A stretch of DNA of 64,000 bases from Sphingomonas sp. (GTDB lineage: Bacteria; Pseudomonadota; Alphaproteobacteria; Sphingomonadales; Sphingomonadaceae), in assembly GCF_024508665.1 (NCBI RefSeq), contig NZ_JANINP010000007.1, positions 434,001 to 498,000 of the forward strand, given 5' to 3'. Numbering within the stretch: position 1 is the first letter of the stretch; every line of letters begins with the position of its first letter. A program made the translations under genes and the position numbers. The notes under the pieces are model-generated. The model searched no databases, was not told where the DNA came from, and saw nothing but the letters and a program-made list of their open reading frames with translations. Below are positions 16,059-25,804 of the stretch, in pieces.

Positions 16059-16403
16059 ATGAACGCTGGTTCCATGATGGTAGAACACCTCGCTCCGTCC
16101 GGCGTGCTGGTCTGGATAACAGCAGCGTTATTGGGGATAAAACTTCTCTCGACCGTCGTCCTTCTGGCTCTACCGCGCGATAGCTGGTTCGATTCGCGGT
16201 GGACCGCCGGCCTCTGGTGGGCATCCAAGATCACGCCATTACTTGCTGTCCCCTGTATGATCGTCCTGGCACTCAAGGCGCAGCAATATGGCTGGGCGAG
16301 GGTGTTTGCGTGCCTGATGCTGTTCGTCGTCGTTGCGGTCCCGGTGAAGATCTGGCGGCGGTCCTACCGCGGCAGCGGAACGGGCAATCGCGCGGCGGGT
16401 TGA
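16059..16403 (+). CDS. Small integral membrane protein of the peptide cassette
   Basis: A 114-residue protein with three predicted membrane helices (about 15-37, 53-70 and 78-96) and a basic C-terminal tail (KIWRRSYRGSGTGNR). I recognise no family. It lies 35 nt after the cupin/HEAT pair on the same strand, so it may belong to the same transcript. Small multi-pass proteins in this position often confer immunity to the exported peptide, which would fit but is only inferred. An in-frame ATG at 16074 is an alternative start. It converges with the histidine kinase gene. Confidence 0.65.
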   Translation: MNAGSMMVEHLAPSGVLVWITAALLGIKLLSTVVLLALPRDSWFDSRWTAGLWWASKITPLLAVPCMIVLALKAQQYGWARVFACLMLFVVVAVPVKIWRRSYRGSGTGNRAAG

Positions 16404-16451
16404 GGGTTGCTCCGTTGTCAGAAGTGCGCGATGATCCGCAGTGTGCCCAAC

Positions 16452-18398
16452 CTATTCGGCGGCCAATTGGTCGGTCGGTGTCGGCCGGTCCGCGACCGCA
16501 TCGGCGATCGCGCGTTCCAGCCCGGCGATCGTGAACGGTTTGCGCAAAACCGGTCGCCCGCCGAAATCGGCCGCCGACCCTTCGCCGGCATAACCGGTGA
16601 CGAACAGCACCGACAGATCGGGCCGGCGTCCCAACAACCCGGCGATCATCTCGGGCCCGGTCTGGCCGGGCATCAGCACGTCGGTGATGACGAGATCGAA
16701 GGGCCCGAGATCGTCGAGGATGCGCGGCGCGTCCAACGGGTCGGGGCAGGGTACGGCTCGGTGCTTCAATTCCTCGAGCGCGCCGATCGTGGCGTTGAGT
16801 ACGCGCGGATCGTCCTCGACCACCAGCACGCCGAGGCCGCGAATGGACGGCGGCGCGGACGGCGTCGCAATGTCCGCTTTTGCCACCACGTCTCCGGCGC
16901 CCACATGACGGGGGAGGTACAGCGTCACCGTGGTCCCTTCGCCCTCGACTGAGGTGATCGCGATCTCACCACCCGATTGACGGACAAAGGCGAAGATCTG
17001 GCTGAGCCCGAGGCCGGTGCCCTTGCCGACCGGCTTGGTCGTGAAGAACGGTTCGAACACCCGCTCCAGAACCTCGGGCGCCATGCCGCAGCCAGTGTCG
17101 CTGACCGCGATCGCGACATGGTCGCCCGCCAGGCAATGGCCGATCTCATTGGCCGCGAGCGTTCTGGCGCTGGCCCGAATCGTCAGCCGCCCGCGGCCAT
17201 CCATCGCGTCGCGCGCGTTGACCGCAAGGTTGAGGATGGTGTTTTCGAGTTCGTGGCGGTCGGCCCAGACATGCCAAGACGATCCGTCGTCGCTCGTTTC
17301 CACCGTGATCGCGTCCCCCAACGTGCGGTCGAGCAGGTCGGACATGCCCTCGATCGTGGCGATCGGCGCGAGCGGCTCGGGGTTGAGCGCCTCCTCGCGC
17401 GAAAAAGCGAGCAGGCGCCGGGTCAGCGCGGCGGCGCGATTAGCGCCCTCGGTGGCATTGTCGAGATGACGACCGACGCCTGCCGGATCGCTCTTCAAGG
17501 TGCGTCGGGCGAGTTCGAGACCGCCCAAGACAACGGCGAGCATATTGTTGAAATCGTGGGCGATGCCGCCAGTCAACTGACCGACCGCTTCCATCTTCTG
17601 TACCTGGCGCAGCTTGGCCTCCTGCGCGCGCAAGGCCTGGGTGGCTTCGTTCACCGCATCCTCGAGCGCCGCCGACCGTTCGCGTTCGATGTCGGCGTCG
17701 GCTCGCGCGACGGCGCGCTCGCGCATCACACCGATCGTCAACCAGCCGAGTACGACCGCCGCTATCAGGATCAGCATGCCGAACACGGCCAGGATCATCG
17801 CTACGGTGTTGGACCGCTGGATCGACGCCGCGGCGGCTGCGACGCGTTGGTCGAGCAGGCCGTGTTCGGAATCGATGATTGCGTCGAGCTGGCGGTCGAT
17901 ATCGCGCAATGTCGCCGATTTGCCGGCGGCGTAGAAGCGTGAATAGGCTTGGCTGTCCTTCTTGTACGACGTGCTGAGCGCGGTGATCGCCAATTCCTTG
18001 CCGCGTTCCTCATAGGTCGCGCGCAACTGGTCGATCAGATGCTGCTGCATGGGATTGTCGCTGGTCAGCGCATCCAGCCGGTCGATCTGATTCCGCGCTG
18101 AACTCCATTCGTCGTAATATTCGCGGCCGACCAATTGGTCGCGGCTCATCACATACCGCCCCAGCGCCGCTTCGGCATGCGCGATCGTGCCCGACAGCGT
18201 GCGCGCCAGGATCATGACGTCATAGCTATGGCTCTGCGCCTTGAGCGCGCGATCGCGCTGCGCGGTCGTATCCGACAGGATGACGATCAGCGCGACGACG
18301 ATGCCGGTGCCGAGTAACGCCATGACCGCCAGGGCTATGCCCCGCCAGACCGCGCGTGCCTGATCGACGAGCCTCGGCTCGGCGTCGTTCCCGCTCAT
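16452..18398 (-). CDS. Hybrid sensor histidine kinase (CHASE3-HisKA-HATPase-REC)
   Basis: A 648-residue membrane sensor. Helix 1 at about 19-42, a periplasmic CHASE3-like helical domain (about 43-195), helix 2 at about 198-225, a coiled-coil linker, then HisKA with phosphoacceptor H281 (GGIAHDFNN). The HATPase domain has an N-box (ENTILNLAVNARDAM), G1 (DTGCGM), F-box (FEPFFTTK) and G2 (GKGTGLGLS). A C-terminal receiver carries D573 (ITDVLMP) and K620. No separate response regulator or output gene is adjacent, so it passes phosphate elsewhere. It starts 49 nt downstream of spt on the same strand and may be co-transcribed. The ligand is unknown. Confidence 0.93.
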   Translation of the reverse strand: MSGNDAEPRLVDQARAVWRGIALAVMALLGTGIVVALIVILSDTTAQRDRALKAQSHSYDVMILARTLSGTIAHAEAALGRYVMSRDQLVGREYYDEWSSARNQIDRLDALTSDNPMQQHLIDQLRATYEERGKELAITALSTSYKKDSQAYSRFYAAGKSATLRDIDRQLDAIIDSEHGLLDQRVAAAAASIQRSNTVAMILAVFGMLILIAAVVLGWLTIGVMRERAVARADADIERERSAALEDAVNEATQALRAQEAKLRQVQKMEAVGQLTGGIAHDFNNMLAVVLGGLELARRTLKSDPAGVGRHLDNATEGANRAAALTRRLLAFSREEALNPEPLAPIATIEGMSDLLDRTLGDAITVETSDDGSSWHVWADRHELENTILNLAVNARDAMDGRGRLTIRASARTLAANEIGHCLAGDHVAIAVSDTGCGMAPEVLERVFEPFFTTKPVGKGTGLGLSQIFAFVRQSGGEIAITSVEGEGTTVTLYLPRHVGAGDVVAKADIATPSAPPSIRGLGVLVVEDDPRVLNATIGALEELKHRAVPCPDPLDAPRILDDLGPFDLVITDVLMPGQTGPEMIAGLLGRRPDLSVLFVTGYAGEGSAADFGGRPVLRKPFTIAGLERAIADAVADRPTPTDQLAAE

Positions 18399-18447
18399 GG
18401 CCGCCTTGTACCGAATCGCTCGAATCGATGAAACCCCGCAGGTTCCT

Positions 18448-19710
18448 TCAACTTAGCGCGTGCGCTGCCCGCCCTGCCGCTTCGAACCGCTCCAGCACAG
18501 TCGCAATCTGATCGGCTGTGTGTTCCGCGCACAGCGAGCACCGCAGCAGATAGGTGCCCGCAGGCGTTGCCGGCGGGCGTGCCATGTTCACATAGACCCC
18601 GCTGTCGAGCAGTGCCTGCCACATCATCACCGCTTGCGTCTGGTCGTCCAGGATCACCGCGACGATCGCGCTATCGGGATGTCCGGTGCCCAGCTTGAAG
18701 CCGAGCCGGGTAAGCCCGCCATGCAATTGCCGCGCGTTTTCCCACAGATGTGCGCGCTTGTTATGCGCGTGCTGCAGCTTGCGGATCGACATCGCGGCGG
18801 TGGCGACGACCGACGGCGGCAGGCTGGCAGTGAAGATATAGGGCCGGCAGGCGAGGCGGATCGCCTCGAACTTCGGATGGTTGGACACGCAGAAGCCGCC
18901 GACCGTGCCAACCGACTTGGAGAAGGTGCCGACGATGAAGTCGACATCGCCTTCGCAGCCCTGCGCCTCGTACACGCCGCGGCCATTGGGACCGTAAAAG
19001 CCCATCGAGTGCGCTTCGTCCGACAACACCATCGCATTGTGCTTCTTGGCGACCGCGACCATCTCCTTGAGCGGGGCGACGTCGCCGAGCATCGAATAGA
19101 CGCCCTCGAGCACGACCAACTTGCCCGGCTCCTTGGGCAGGCGGCCAAGCCTTTTGTCGAGATCCTCGATATCGTTGTGCCGGAACCGCACAATCTCGGC
19201 ATAGCCTTGTTTGCAGCCGTCATAGATCGAGGCGTGGCTGTCGGCGTCGAGGACGACGTATTCGCCCTTGCCGGCGAGCGTCGAGATCATGCCGAGATTG
19301 GCCATATAGCCGGTCGAGAAGACGATCGCGCCCGTCGTGCCATAGAAATCGCGCAGCGCTTGCTCGACTTCCATATGGTCGCGGAAGGTGCCGTTGAGCA
19401 TGCGGCTGCCGTTGGTGCCCGACCCGAACTGGTCGAGCGCGTCCTTGCCGGCCTGGATGACGTCGGGATCGAACGTCATGCCCATATAATTGTAAGTTCC
19501 GAGCAGGATCGTGTCCCTGCCCTTGATCACCGCCTCGGTCGGCGACTTGACCTGCTCCATCACGATCGCGAAGGGATCGGTCACGCCGCTGTCGAGCAAT
19601 GCCTGGCGCTCGGCGATCAACCCGTCGAATTTCGACATCAGGTCGGTTTCCGGCGCGATCGGCACTGGGTTCTCGGGCAGGGCCTCGGCGGTATCGATGG
19701 CGTCGGTCAT
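18448..19710 (-). CDS. spt: Serine palmitoyltransferase
   Basis: A 420-residue PLP-dependent alpha-oxoamine synthase that condenses L-serine with an acyl thioester to 3-ketosphinganine, the committed step of sphingolipid synthesis. It is soluble, as in Sphingomonas. Active-site residues are H159 (DADSHAS), D231 and H234 (SDEAHSMG) and the PLP lysine K265 (GTFSKSVG), identical in number to the S. paucimobilis enzyme. An internal YNYMGMTFDP and the C-terminal PPATPAGTYLLRCS are also typical. ATG 19710 follows GAGGAAG by about 6 nt; the longer upstream frame only covers the ACP gene out of frame. It lies 23 nt after the ACP gene, which likely delivers the acyl chain. Confidence 0.96.
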   Translation of the reverse strand: MTDAIDTAEALPENPVPIAPETDLMSKFDGLIAERQALLDSGVTDPFAIVMEQVKSPTEAVIKGRDTILLGTYNYMGMTFDPDVIQAGKDALDQFGSGTNGSRMLNGTFRDHMEVEQALRDFYGTTGAIVFSTGYMANLGMISTLAGKGEYVVLDADSHASIYDGCKQGYAEIVRFRHNDIEDLDKRLGRLPKEPGKLVVLEGVYSMLGDVAPLKEMVAVAKKHNAMVLSDEAHSMGFYGPNGRGVYEAQGCEGDVDFIVGTFSKSVGTVGGFCVSNHPKFEAIRLACRPYIFTASLPPSVVATAAMSIRKLQHAHNKRAHLWENARQLHGGLTRLGFKLGTGHPDSAIVAVILDDQTQAVMMWQALLDSGVYVNMARPPATPAGTYLLRCSLCAEHTADQIATVLERFEAAGRAAHALS

Positions 19711-19733
19711 AGTATCTTCCTCATCCACCGAGT

Positions 19734-19979
19734 TCAGGCGGCCTTGAGCTTCTGGACGGCGTCGACGAGCTGGCCGACCGTCTCGATCTCGGCCTGCATG
19801 TTCATGGTGATGATGATGTCGAACTCGTCCTCGATCGCCGCCACGAAATCCATCACGGTCAGCGAGTCCCATTCCAGATCGTGCTGGAACGTGGTCGCGT
19901 CGGACAGTGAGACGCCCTTCTTGTTGAACGGCTGGATCAGGCCGGTGACGGTCTCGAAAATTGCTGCGCGGTCGCTCAT
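19734..19979 (-). CDS. Acyl carrier protein dedicated to sphingolipid synthesis
   Basis: An 81-residue acidic carrier protein with the phosphopantetheine attachment serine S39 in LEWDSLTVMDF. It is distinct from the housekeeping AcpP, which has GADSLD around the serine. In Caulobacter and sphingomonads an ACP of this kind sits beside spt and supplies the acyl substrate. Here it lies directly between the reductase gene and spt on one strand, so an acyl-ACP rather than acyl-CoA substrate for Spt is likely. Confidence 0.9.
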   Translation of the reverse strand: MSDRAAIFETVTGLIQPFNKKGVSLSDATTFQHDLEWDSLTVMDFVAAIEDEFDIIITMNMQAEIETVGQLVDAVQKLKAA

Positions 19980-20039
19980 GGTTGTTCCCTTGTTCTCGCG
20001 AAGGCGTTGCCCGCCAAATGCGGCGGGAATTGGCCGGCG

Positions 20040-20945
20040 TTATAGCAACCCTTGGGCGCGATACCATTGCGCCGTCGCTGCCAGCGCCGATAGGGTGTCC
20101 TGCCGGGGTGCCCAGACGTCCTCCGGCGGCGTCTTATGGCTGACCCAATCGGGGTGGCAGAAATAGGCGACGCGGTCGGGAGTCAGCTTGGCGTTCTTGC
20201 CGCGCAACAGGCCGTCGAGTGCGGCGATGGCGTTCAGTACCGGGCGGGGTAGGGGAAGAGGCAGGATTTTGCTGCCCATCGCCGTGCCGATCGCCCGGGC
20301 GAAGTCGCGATGGTCCCAGCCGTTGGGCGCGCCGTCATCGGGCTCTATAATCTCGCGGATCAAGGCGTTGCTGGCCGGAAGCGCCAGCAACAGGCGGACG
20401 AGTTCGCCGACCGCGATCGCCGACATCCGCCCGCCGGCCGGCGGCAGCGGCACGATGTGGCGCTTCGCCAGCTTGAACAGTTCGAGCATTTCCTGGTCGC
20501 GCGGGCCGAAGATCGCGGGCGGGCGCACGATCGTCCAGTCGAGCTTGCTCGCCATCAGCAACCGGTCCGCCTCGGCCTTCGACCAGCCGTAGAGCGACAG
20601 ATCTGGTTCGCGCGCGGTCAACGACGAAACCTGGACGAAACGGCGGATCCCGGCGGCTTCGGCCGCGGCGATCAGGACGCGCGTGCCTTCGATATTGCCT
20701 GCCGCGAATCCCGCGCGATCGGGCGCGTTGATCACACCGGCAATGTGCAGGACGGCGTCCGCGCCCCGGACCAGGGCCGCCATGCTGTCGGCATTGCCGA
20801 GCGCACCTTCGACCCAGGTCACGCCGGCGCGGTCGGGCTGCGGCCGGCGCGTCAGTGCCCGCAATTGATAGCCTTCGGCAAGCGCGTGCTCGATCAGGTG
20901 ACTGCCGACGAACCCTGTGCCGCCGGTGACTGCTATGAGCGTCAC
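20040..20945 (-). CDS. NAD(P)-dependent epimerase-type reductase, candidate CerR
   Basis: A 301-residue extended short-chain dehydrogenase. The Rossmann motif TGGTGFVGSHL is at residues 7-17, and YGWSKAEADRL provides the Tyr-x3-Lys catalytic pair. In Caulobacter the epimerase-like gene next to spt and ACP (cerR) encodes the ceramide/3-ketosphinganine reductase. Position and size here match, so reduction of the 3-keto group is the most likely role; a sugar-nucleotide or other lipid role cannot be excluded. Its ATG overlaps nothing upstream, but proB and this gene share the 4-nt overlap 20942-20945. Confidence 0.82.
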   Translation of the reverse strand: MTLIAVTGGTGFVGSHLIEHALAEGYQLRALTRRPQPDRAGVTWVEGALGNADSMAALVRGADAVLHIAGVINAPDRAGFAAGNIEGTRVLIAAAEAAGIRRFVQVSSLTAREPDLSLYGWSKAEADRLLMASKLDWTIVRPPAIFGPRDQEMLELFKLAKRHIVPLPPAGGRMSAIAVGELVRLLLALPASNALIREIIEPDDGAPNGWDHRDFARAIGTAMGSKILPLPLPRPVLNAIAALDGLLRGKNAKLTPDRVAYFCHPDWVSHKTPPEDVWAPRQDTLSALAATAQWYRAQGLL

Positions 20946-22060
20946 GCCAGCACCATATGGTTGCGATGGACCAGGGCAGCGCGCGGTGCATAGCCCAGGA
21001 TTGCCGCCGCCTCGTCGCTGCGCTTGCCGGCGATCCGCGTCGCCTCGGCGGCGTCATATTCGGCGAGTCCGCTGGCGACGAGGCCGCCGGGACCGGCGAT
21101 CGCGACCAGGTCGCCGCGGACGAATGCGCCTTCGATCCGCGTCGCGCCGGCGGGGAGCAAGCTTTTGCCTTCGTTGAGCGCGGTCACCGCGCCGGCGTCG
21201 ATATGGATTGTCCCGCGCACCGTCAGCCGCCCGCCGAGCCACGCCTTGCGTGCCGGCGCGCTGCGCTGCGCGGGGAACAGTGTGCCGTGCCCGGTCTCGA
21301 CATAGCGCGCGAAAGGATGGTCGACCCGTCCCGAAGCGATCGCCAGCGCGATGCCCGCGCGCGTGGCGATCTTCGCCGCCTGAATCTTGGAGATCATGCC
21401 GCCCGAGCCCATGCCGGACAATGACCCGCCGGCCATCGCCTCGATCGCACCATCGATCCGCGTCACGCGCTCGATCAGGGTCGCGCCGGGCCGAGAAGGA
21501 TCGCGGTCGTAAAGGCCGTCGATATCGGACAGCAGCAGCACGCCCTGGGCGCCCGCCGCCTGCGCGACCCGCGCCGCCAGCCGGTCATTGTCGCCGAAGC
21601 GGATTTCCTCGGTCGCGACGGAATCATTCTCGTTGATCACCGGCACCACGCCGAGCCCGAGCAGCCGGCCCAGGGTTGCCGCGGCATTGAGATAGCGGCG
21701 ACGATCCTCGAGATCGTCGAGCGTCACCAGCATCTGGGCCGCGGTCAGCCCTTCGGCGCCCAGACATTCGGCCCAGACCTGGCTCAGTGCGATCTGGCCG
21801 GTCGCCGCCGCCGCTTGCGCATCTTCGAGGCTCGCGCGTCCGCCCTTGGCGAGCTTGAGCCGCCGTGCGCCGAGCGCGATCGCACCCGACGAGACGATCG
21901 CGACCTGCTGTCCGTCTCGCGCTGCCGCGGCGATGTCGGCGGCGAGCCCCGCTAGCCAATCGCGTCGTACCTCGCCTTCCGGTGTCACGAGCAGCGACGA
22001 CCCGACCTTGACGATCAGGCGCGGGCAGCGCGCGGCGGCAAAAGGCGAAGTCTCCTGCAT
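20942..22060 (-). CDS. proB: Glutamate 5-kinase
   Basis: A 372-residue enzyme that phosphorylates glutamate in the first step of proline synthesis. The amino-acid kinase domain shows IVKVGSSLLV, SSGAIALGARRL, NENDSVATEEIRFGDND and GMGSGGMISKIQAAKIA. A C-terminal PUA domain (about 280-355) is present, so the enzyme is the full-length type. ATG 22060 is the last start before the conserved kinase N-terminus; a longer frame would run into the obgE coding region. It sits 50 nt after obgE and overlaps the next gene by 4 nt. Confidence 0.95.
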   Translation of the reverse strand: MQETSPFAAARCPRLIVKVGSSLLVTPEGEVRRDWLAGLAADIAAAARDGQQVAIVSSGAIALGARRLKLAKGGRASLEDAQAAAATGQIALSQVWAECLGAEGLTAAQMLVTLDDLEDRRRYLNAAATLGRLLGLGVVPVINENDSVATEEIRFGDNDRLAARVAQAAGAQGVLLLSDIDGLYDRDPSRPGATLIERVTRIDGAIEAMAGGSLSGMGSGGMISKIQAAKIATRAGIALAIASGRVDHPFARYVETGHGTLFPAQRSAPARKAWLGGRLTVRGTIHIDAGAVTALNEGKSLLPAGATRIEGAFVRGDLVAIAGPGGLVASGLAEYDAAEATRIAGKRSDEAAAILGYAPRAALVHRNHMVLA

Positions 22061-22109
22061 CGCGCTTGCGCTTAGCGAGCGCCGCGCCGGCCCGCTACCG
22101 GCGAAACGA

Positions 22110-23186
<1,077 letters not shown>

Positions 23187-23290
23187 CTAACCCCCAACCG
23201 CCAATCCCGAAGTTGGACCGGATGGGCAATGCGATATTTACCTAATTTGTTGCGGCGCACATAAGAGAATCGGCGAGGGGGCGCGTCGTA

Positions 23291-24298
23291 GTGAATTGTA
23301 TCCAATATCCAATCGGAACGGCGATCTTCACCGGGCGCTTTTCCACGGCCGACCTTCCGGAAAAGGATCGCCACGACGCGTGGCGCAGCCGGTCGCCTTC
23401 GACCGCCGGCCGTCTCTACGAAACGCGCCCTTACGAGCCGTTCGACATGACCACCGATCTGGTCACACTGGGACCGCTCAAGATCCATTTCTCGACGATC
23501 ACCGGCCAGCATTTCGAGCGTACGCGAGCCATGGCGGCGGCCGATGGGGTCGACGACCTGGTGGTCAACGTCCGGTTCCGCGGCGGCGCGCTGGGCGATA
23601 TGAACGGTACGGCGCTCGACGCGCCGGATGGATCGATCGTTCTCACCGACATGGCGCAGCCGCAAGGACATTTGTCGGACGCAAGTTCCACTGCCTATTT
23701 CCACGTGCCGCGGTCGCTCGCCGAGCAATTCCTGCCCAGCGTTCGCTCGCTGCACGGGCTGATGATCGCACCCGATACCGCGACGTTGCTGCGTGAGCAT
23801 TTGCTGCAGGTCTGGCGCGGCGCGGATCGCCTGCCGGTCGAGCAAGGAGATCGTCTGGCGGGAACGGTGCTCGATCTGCTCGCGGTTGCCATCGCGCAGG
23901 ATAACGGCGGGCAGGCGGCGTCCGATGCCGTTGCCGGGGCGGCGCTGATGCGGGCGCGCGCGGAAATCGAGGCGCGGCTTGGTTCGGCGACGCTTTCCGT
24001 CGCCAATCTATGCCGCACGCTGGGCATGTCGCGATCGGCGCTTTATCGCTTGTTCGCCGCGGAGGGCGGCGTCCACGCCTATATCATGCGGCGACGGCTC
24101 GAACGCGTGGCCGCAACGCTAGGCGATCCGTCCGCTCACGATCGGATTGCCGATATCGCCGAGCGCTGGGGTTTCTGCGACGCGGCCTATCTGGGGCGGT
24201 TGTTCCGCGAACGCTTCGGCATGACCCCGTCGGATTATCGCGCGTTCAGTCGCGGGCGTCCCCAGACGTCCGCCAGCCTGGCGCGCCACGTGGCCTGA
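23291..24298 (+). CDS. AraC family transcriptional regulator
   Basis: A 335-residue regulator. The N-terminal part (about 1-200) is an AraC-binding-like domain as in the PobR/FeaR-type group. The C-terminal AraC HTH domain (about 225-325) has LGMSRSALYRLF for the first helix-turn-helix and IADIAERWGFCDAAYLGRLFRERFG (shown in parts: IADIAERWGF and YLGRLFRERFG) for the second. GTG 23291 is used as start. It is divergent from obgE. The 3' end overlaps, on the opposite strand, a small gene at 24246. The inducer and targets are unknown. Confidence 0.85.
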   Translation: MNCIQYPIGTAIFTGRFSTADLPEKDRHDAWRSRSPSTAGRLYETRPYEPFDMTTDLVTLGPLKIHFSTITGQHFERTRAMAAADGVDDLVVNVRFRGGALGDMNGTALDAPDGSIVLTDMAQPQGHLSDASSTAYFHVPRSLAEQFLPSVRSLHGLMIAPDTATLLREHLLQVWRGADRLPVEQGDRLAGTVLDLLAVAIAQDNGGQAASDAVAGAALMRARAEIEARLGSATLSVANLCRTLGMSRSALYRLFAAEGGVHAYIMRRRLERVAATLGDPSAHDRIADIAERWGFCDAAYLGRLFRERFGMTPSDYRAFSRGRPQTSASLARHVA

Positions 24299-24422
24299 AC
24301 AGGTCGGTGCCGCAGCGTTTGCACTGGGCGCGATAACCGTCGCCCTCGTGCCAGACGCGCTGCGAGCGGCGATGGCCGAAGATCCGGCATATCAAACGAT
24401 CAGTTTCGGGTACGAAAGGCAT
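24246..24422 (-). CDS. Small CxxC zinc-knuckle-like protein
   Basis: A 58-residue frame below common length cut-offs. It reads MPFVPETDRLICRIFGHRR then VWHEGDGYRAQCKRCGTDLF. The pattern of an early Cys-x5-H (CRIFGHRR) followed by CKRCG resembles small zinc-ribbon or DUF1660-like proteins common in sphingomonads. The C-terminal 17 codons overlap the end of the araC-type gene on the opposite strand. It lies 85 nt downstream of the TetR gene on the same strand. No clear ribosome binding site is seen, which lowers confidence. Function unknown. Confidence 0.5.
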   Translation of the reverse strand: MPFVPETDRLICRIFGHRRSQRVWHEGDGYRAQCKRCGTDLFRPRGAPGWRTSGDARD

Positions 24423-24507
24423 AGCCGTGATCTAGGATGCCTGACCCCTGCAGGAAGGCGGTCAGCGTCCCACCAGCTATTGACCGTGTTCCAATCGCGC
24501 CGGGACG

Positions 24508-25104
24508 TCAGCCTCTGATCGAATTTCCGGCGGCCAATGCCTCGAAGGCGAGCTGGCGCGCGCGGTCGCGCGGCAGGCCGAGGGCACGGGCGAGGGGCGC
24601 GCCGAACAAGGCGTCGCCCAGCGCCATGATGACGAGCTGCAATGTCTCGTCCTCGATCGGGCGATCCTGTTTCGAATGGCCTTCGGTCAGTTCGTCGACC
24701 AGATCGTGAATGGCTTTCAGGATCGGGTCGAGCGCATCCTCATTGCCCGACAGGATCATCCAACTGGCGAGCGCTCCCGCGCCTCCGGTGTCGAATGCGT
24801 CGAACGCCAAGTCGACGACTTCGCGCGGATTCTGATCGCCGGCGCGCTGGCGAATCACGGTTTCGCGGATGGTGGTCGAGATGAACTCCGCCATCCGCTC
24901 GATCAGCGCTTTCTGCAGGCCAGCCGCGGAACCGAAATGATGGAGCAGATTGGCATGCGTCCGGCCGATGCGCGCGGCTACCGCCTTCAGCGTCACCGCC
25001 TGCGGGCCAAGTTCGACCAACAGGTTGCGGGCTGCCTCCAGCGCGGCCTCGCGCGATTCCTCGGGGCTCAGGCGGCGGCGGATCGGAAGCGGGGTTACGG
25101 ACAT
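24508..25104 (-). CDS. TetR family transcriptional regulator
   Basis: A 198-residue regulator. The N-terminal HTH (about 17-62) reads ALEAARNLLVELG, then VTLKAVAARIGRTHANLLHHFGS. The remaining helices form the ligand domain. ATG 25104 has GAGAGG 6 nt upstream; the longer frame lacks similarity to the family. No efflux or enzyme gene is divergently placed, so the regulated target is not obvious. The next gene upstream on this strand is the GNAT gene, 73 nt away. Confidence 0.85.
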   Translation of the reverse strand: MSVTPLPIRRRLSPEESREAALEAARNLLVELGPQAVTLKAVAARIGRTHANLLHHFGSAAGLQKALIERMAEFISTTIRETVIRQRAGDQNPREVVDLAFDAFDTGGAGALASWMILSGNEDALDPILKAIHDLVDELTEGHSKQDRPIEDETLQLVIMALGDALFGAPLARALGLPRDRARQLAFEALAAGNSIRG

Positions 25105-25177
25105 GGATGACCTCTCGGCGCTTCCGGGCGCGAAATCAATCCGCCGCCCGGCGCGGATCCGGGCGGCGGACCGAGAC

Positions 25178-25729
25178 TCAGGCCGCGATCGGCATTCGGC
25201 AAAGCGGCGCATCCGCGTCGAGATCGAGCGCCAGCGTGACACTCTCGACCTCGCGGCCGCGCGCGAGGCTGTAGGTGTTCATCCGTCCGGTCGGCTTGAA
25301 GCCGAGCTTCCTCAACACGTTGCCCGAAGCTGGATTGTCCACGTAATAGCGCGAACGCAGAACCTTCAAGCCCATCGCATAGCGCGCGATGCCTAAGACG
25401 GCGCGGCCTGCCTCGGTCGCATAGCCACGGCCCCAGGCGTCCGGGGTCAGCCAATAGCCGAGCTCGTGGCCGTCCATATCCTCGGCAGGGTGGATGCCGA
25501 TCCCGCCGACCAGCCGCGGCGTCGCTTCCTCGTGCGCGAGGATCGATAGCGACACATTGTCCTTGGCCCGCGGCGTCGCCAACCATTCGGCGGCATGCGC
25601 CTCGGTATAAGGCCAGGGCACCCGCGACAGCTTGGTCACGACTTGCTCATGCCCGATCGCCCGGGCGATCGCGGCGGCGTCCTCGGGCCAGTCGGGGCGT
25701 AATGTCAGTCTCTTGGTCCGCGCGAACAT
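25178..25729 (-). CDS. GNAT family N-acetyltransferase (RimJ/RimL-like)
   Basis: A 183-residue acetyltransferase of the RimJ/RimL type. Characteristic parts are MFARTKRLTLRPDWPEDAA at the N-terminus, LGYWLTPDAWGRGYATEAGRAV (acetyl-CoA binding loop, R/Q-x-x-G-x-G/A) and NPASGNVLRKLGFKPTGR. It transfers acetyl to an amine of a protein N-terminus or small molecule; the substrate is unknown. ATG 25729 has GGAGAG about 4 nt upstream. A GNAT gene beside rplU-rpmA is a frequent arrangement in sphingomonads; a terminator separates them here. Confidence 0.88.
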   Translation of the reverse strand: MFARTKRLTLRPDWPEDAAAIARAIGHEQVVTKLSRVPWPYTEAHAAEWLATPRAKDNVSLSILAHEEATPRLVGGIGIHPAEDMDGHELGYWLTPDAWGRGYATEAGRAVLGIARYAMGLKVLRSRYYVDNPASGNVLRKLGFKPTGRMNTYSLARGREVESVTLALDLDADAPLCRMPIAA

Positions 25730-25804
25730 CTCACTCTCCGTGTCGTGCCGGGCCGCTCGCACGTCGATATGACGTTTCCGCGACCCGGAAGTGGAGGGAG
25801 CATG

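Noticed and set aside
18460..20166. Long plus-strand open frame opposite spt and the acyl carrier protein gene
   Set aside because: Covers two well-identified genes on the other strand and has no family features.
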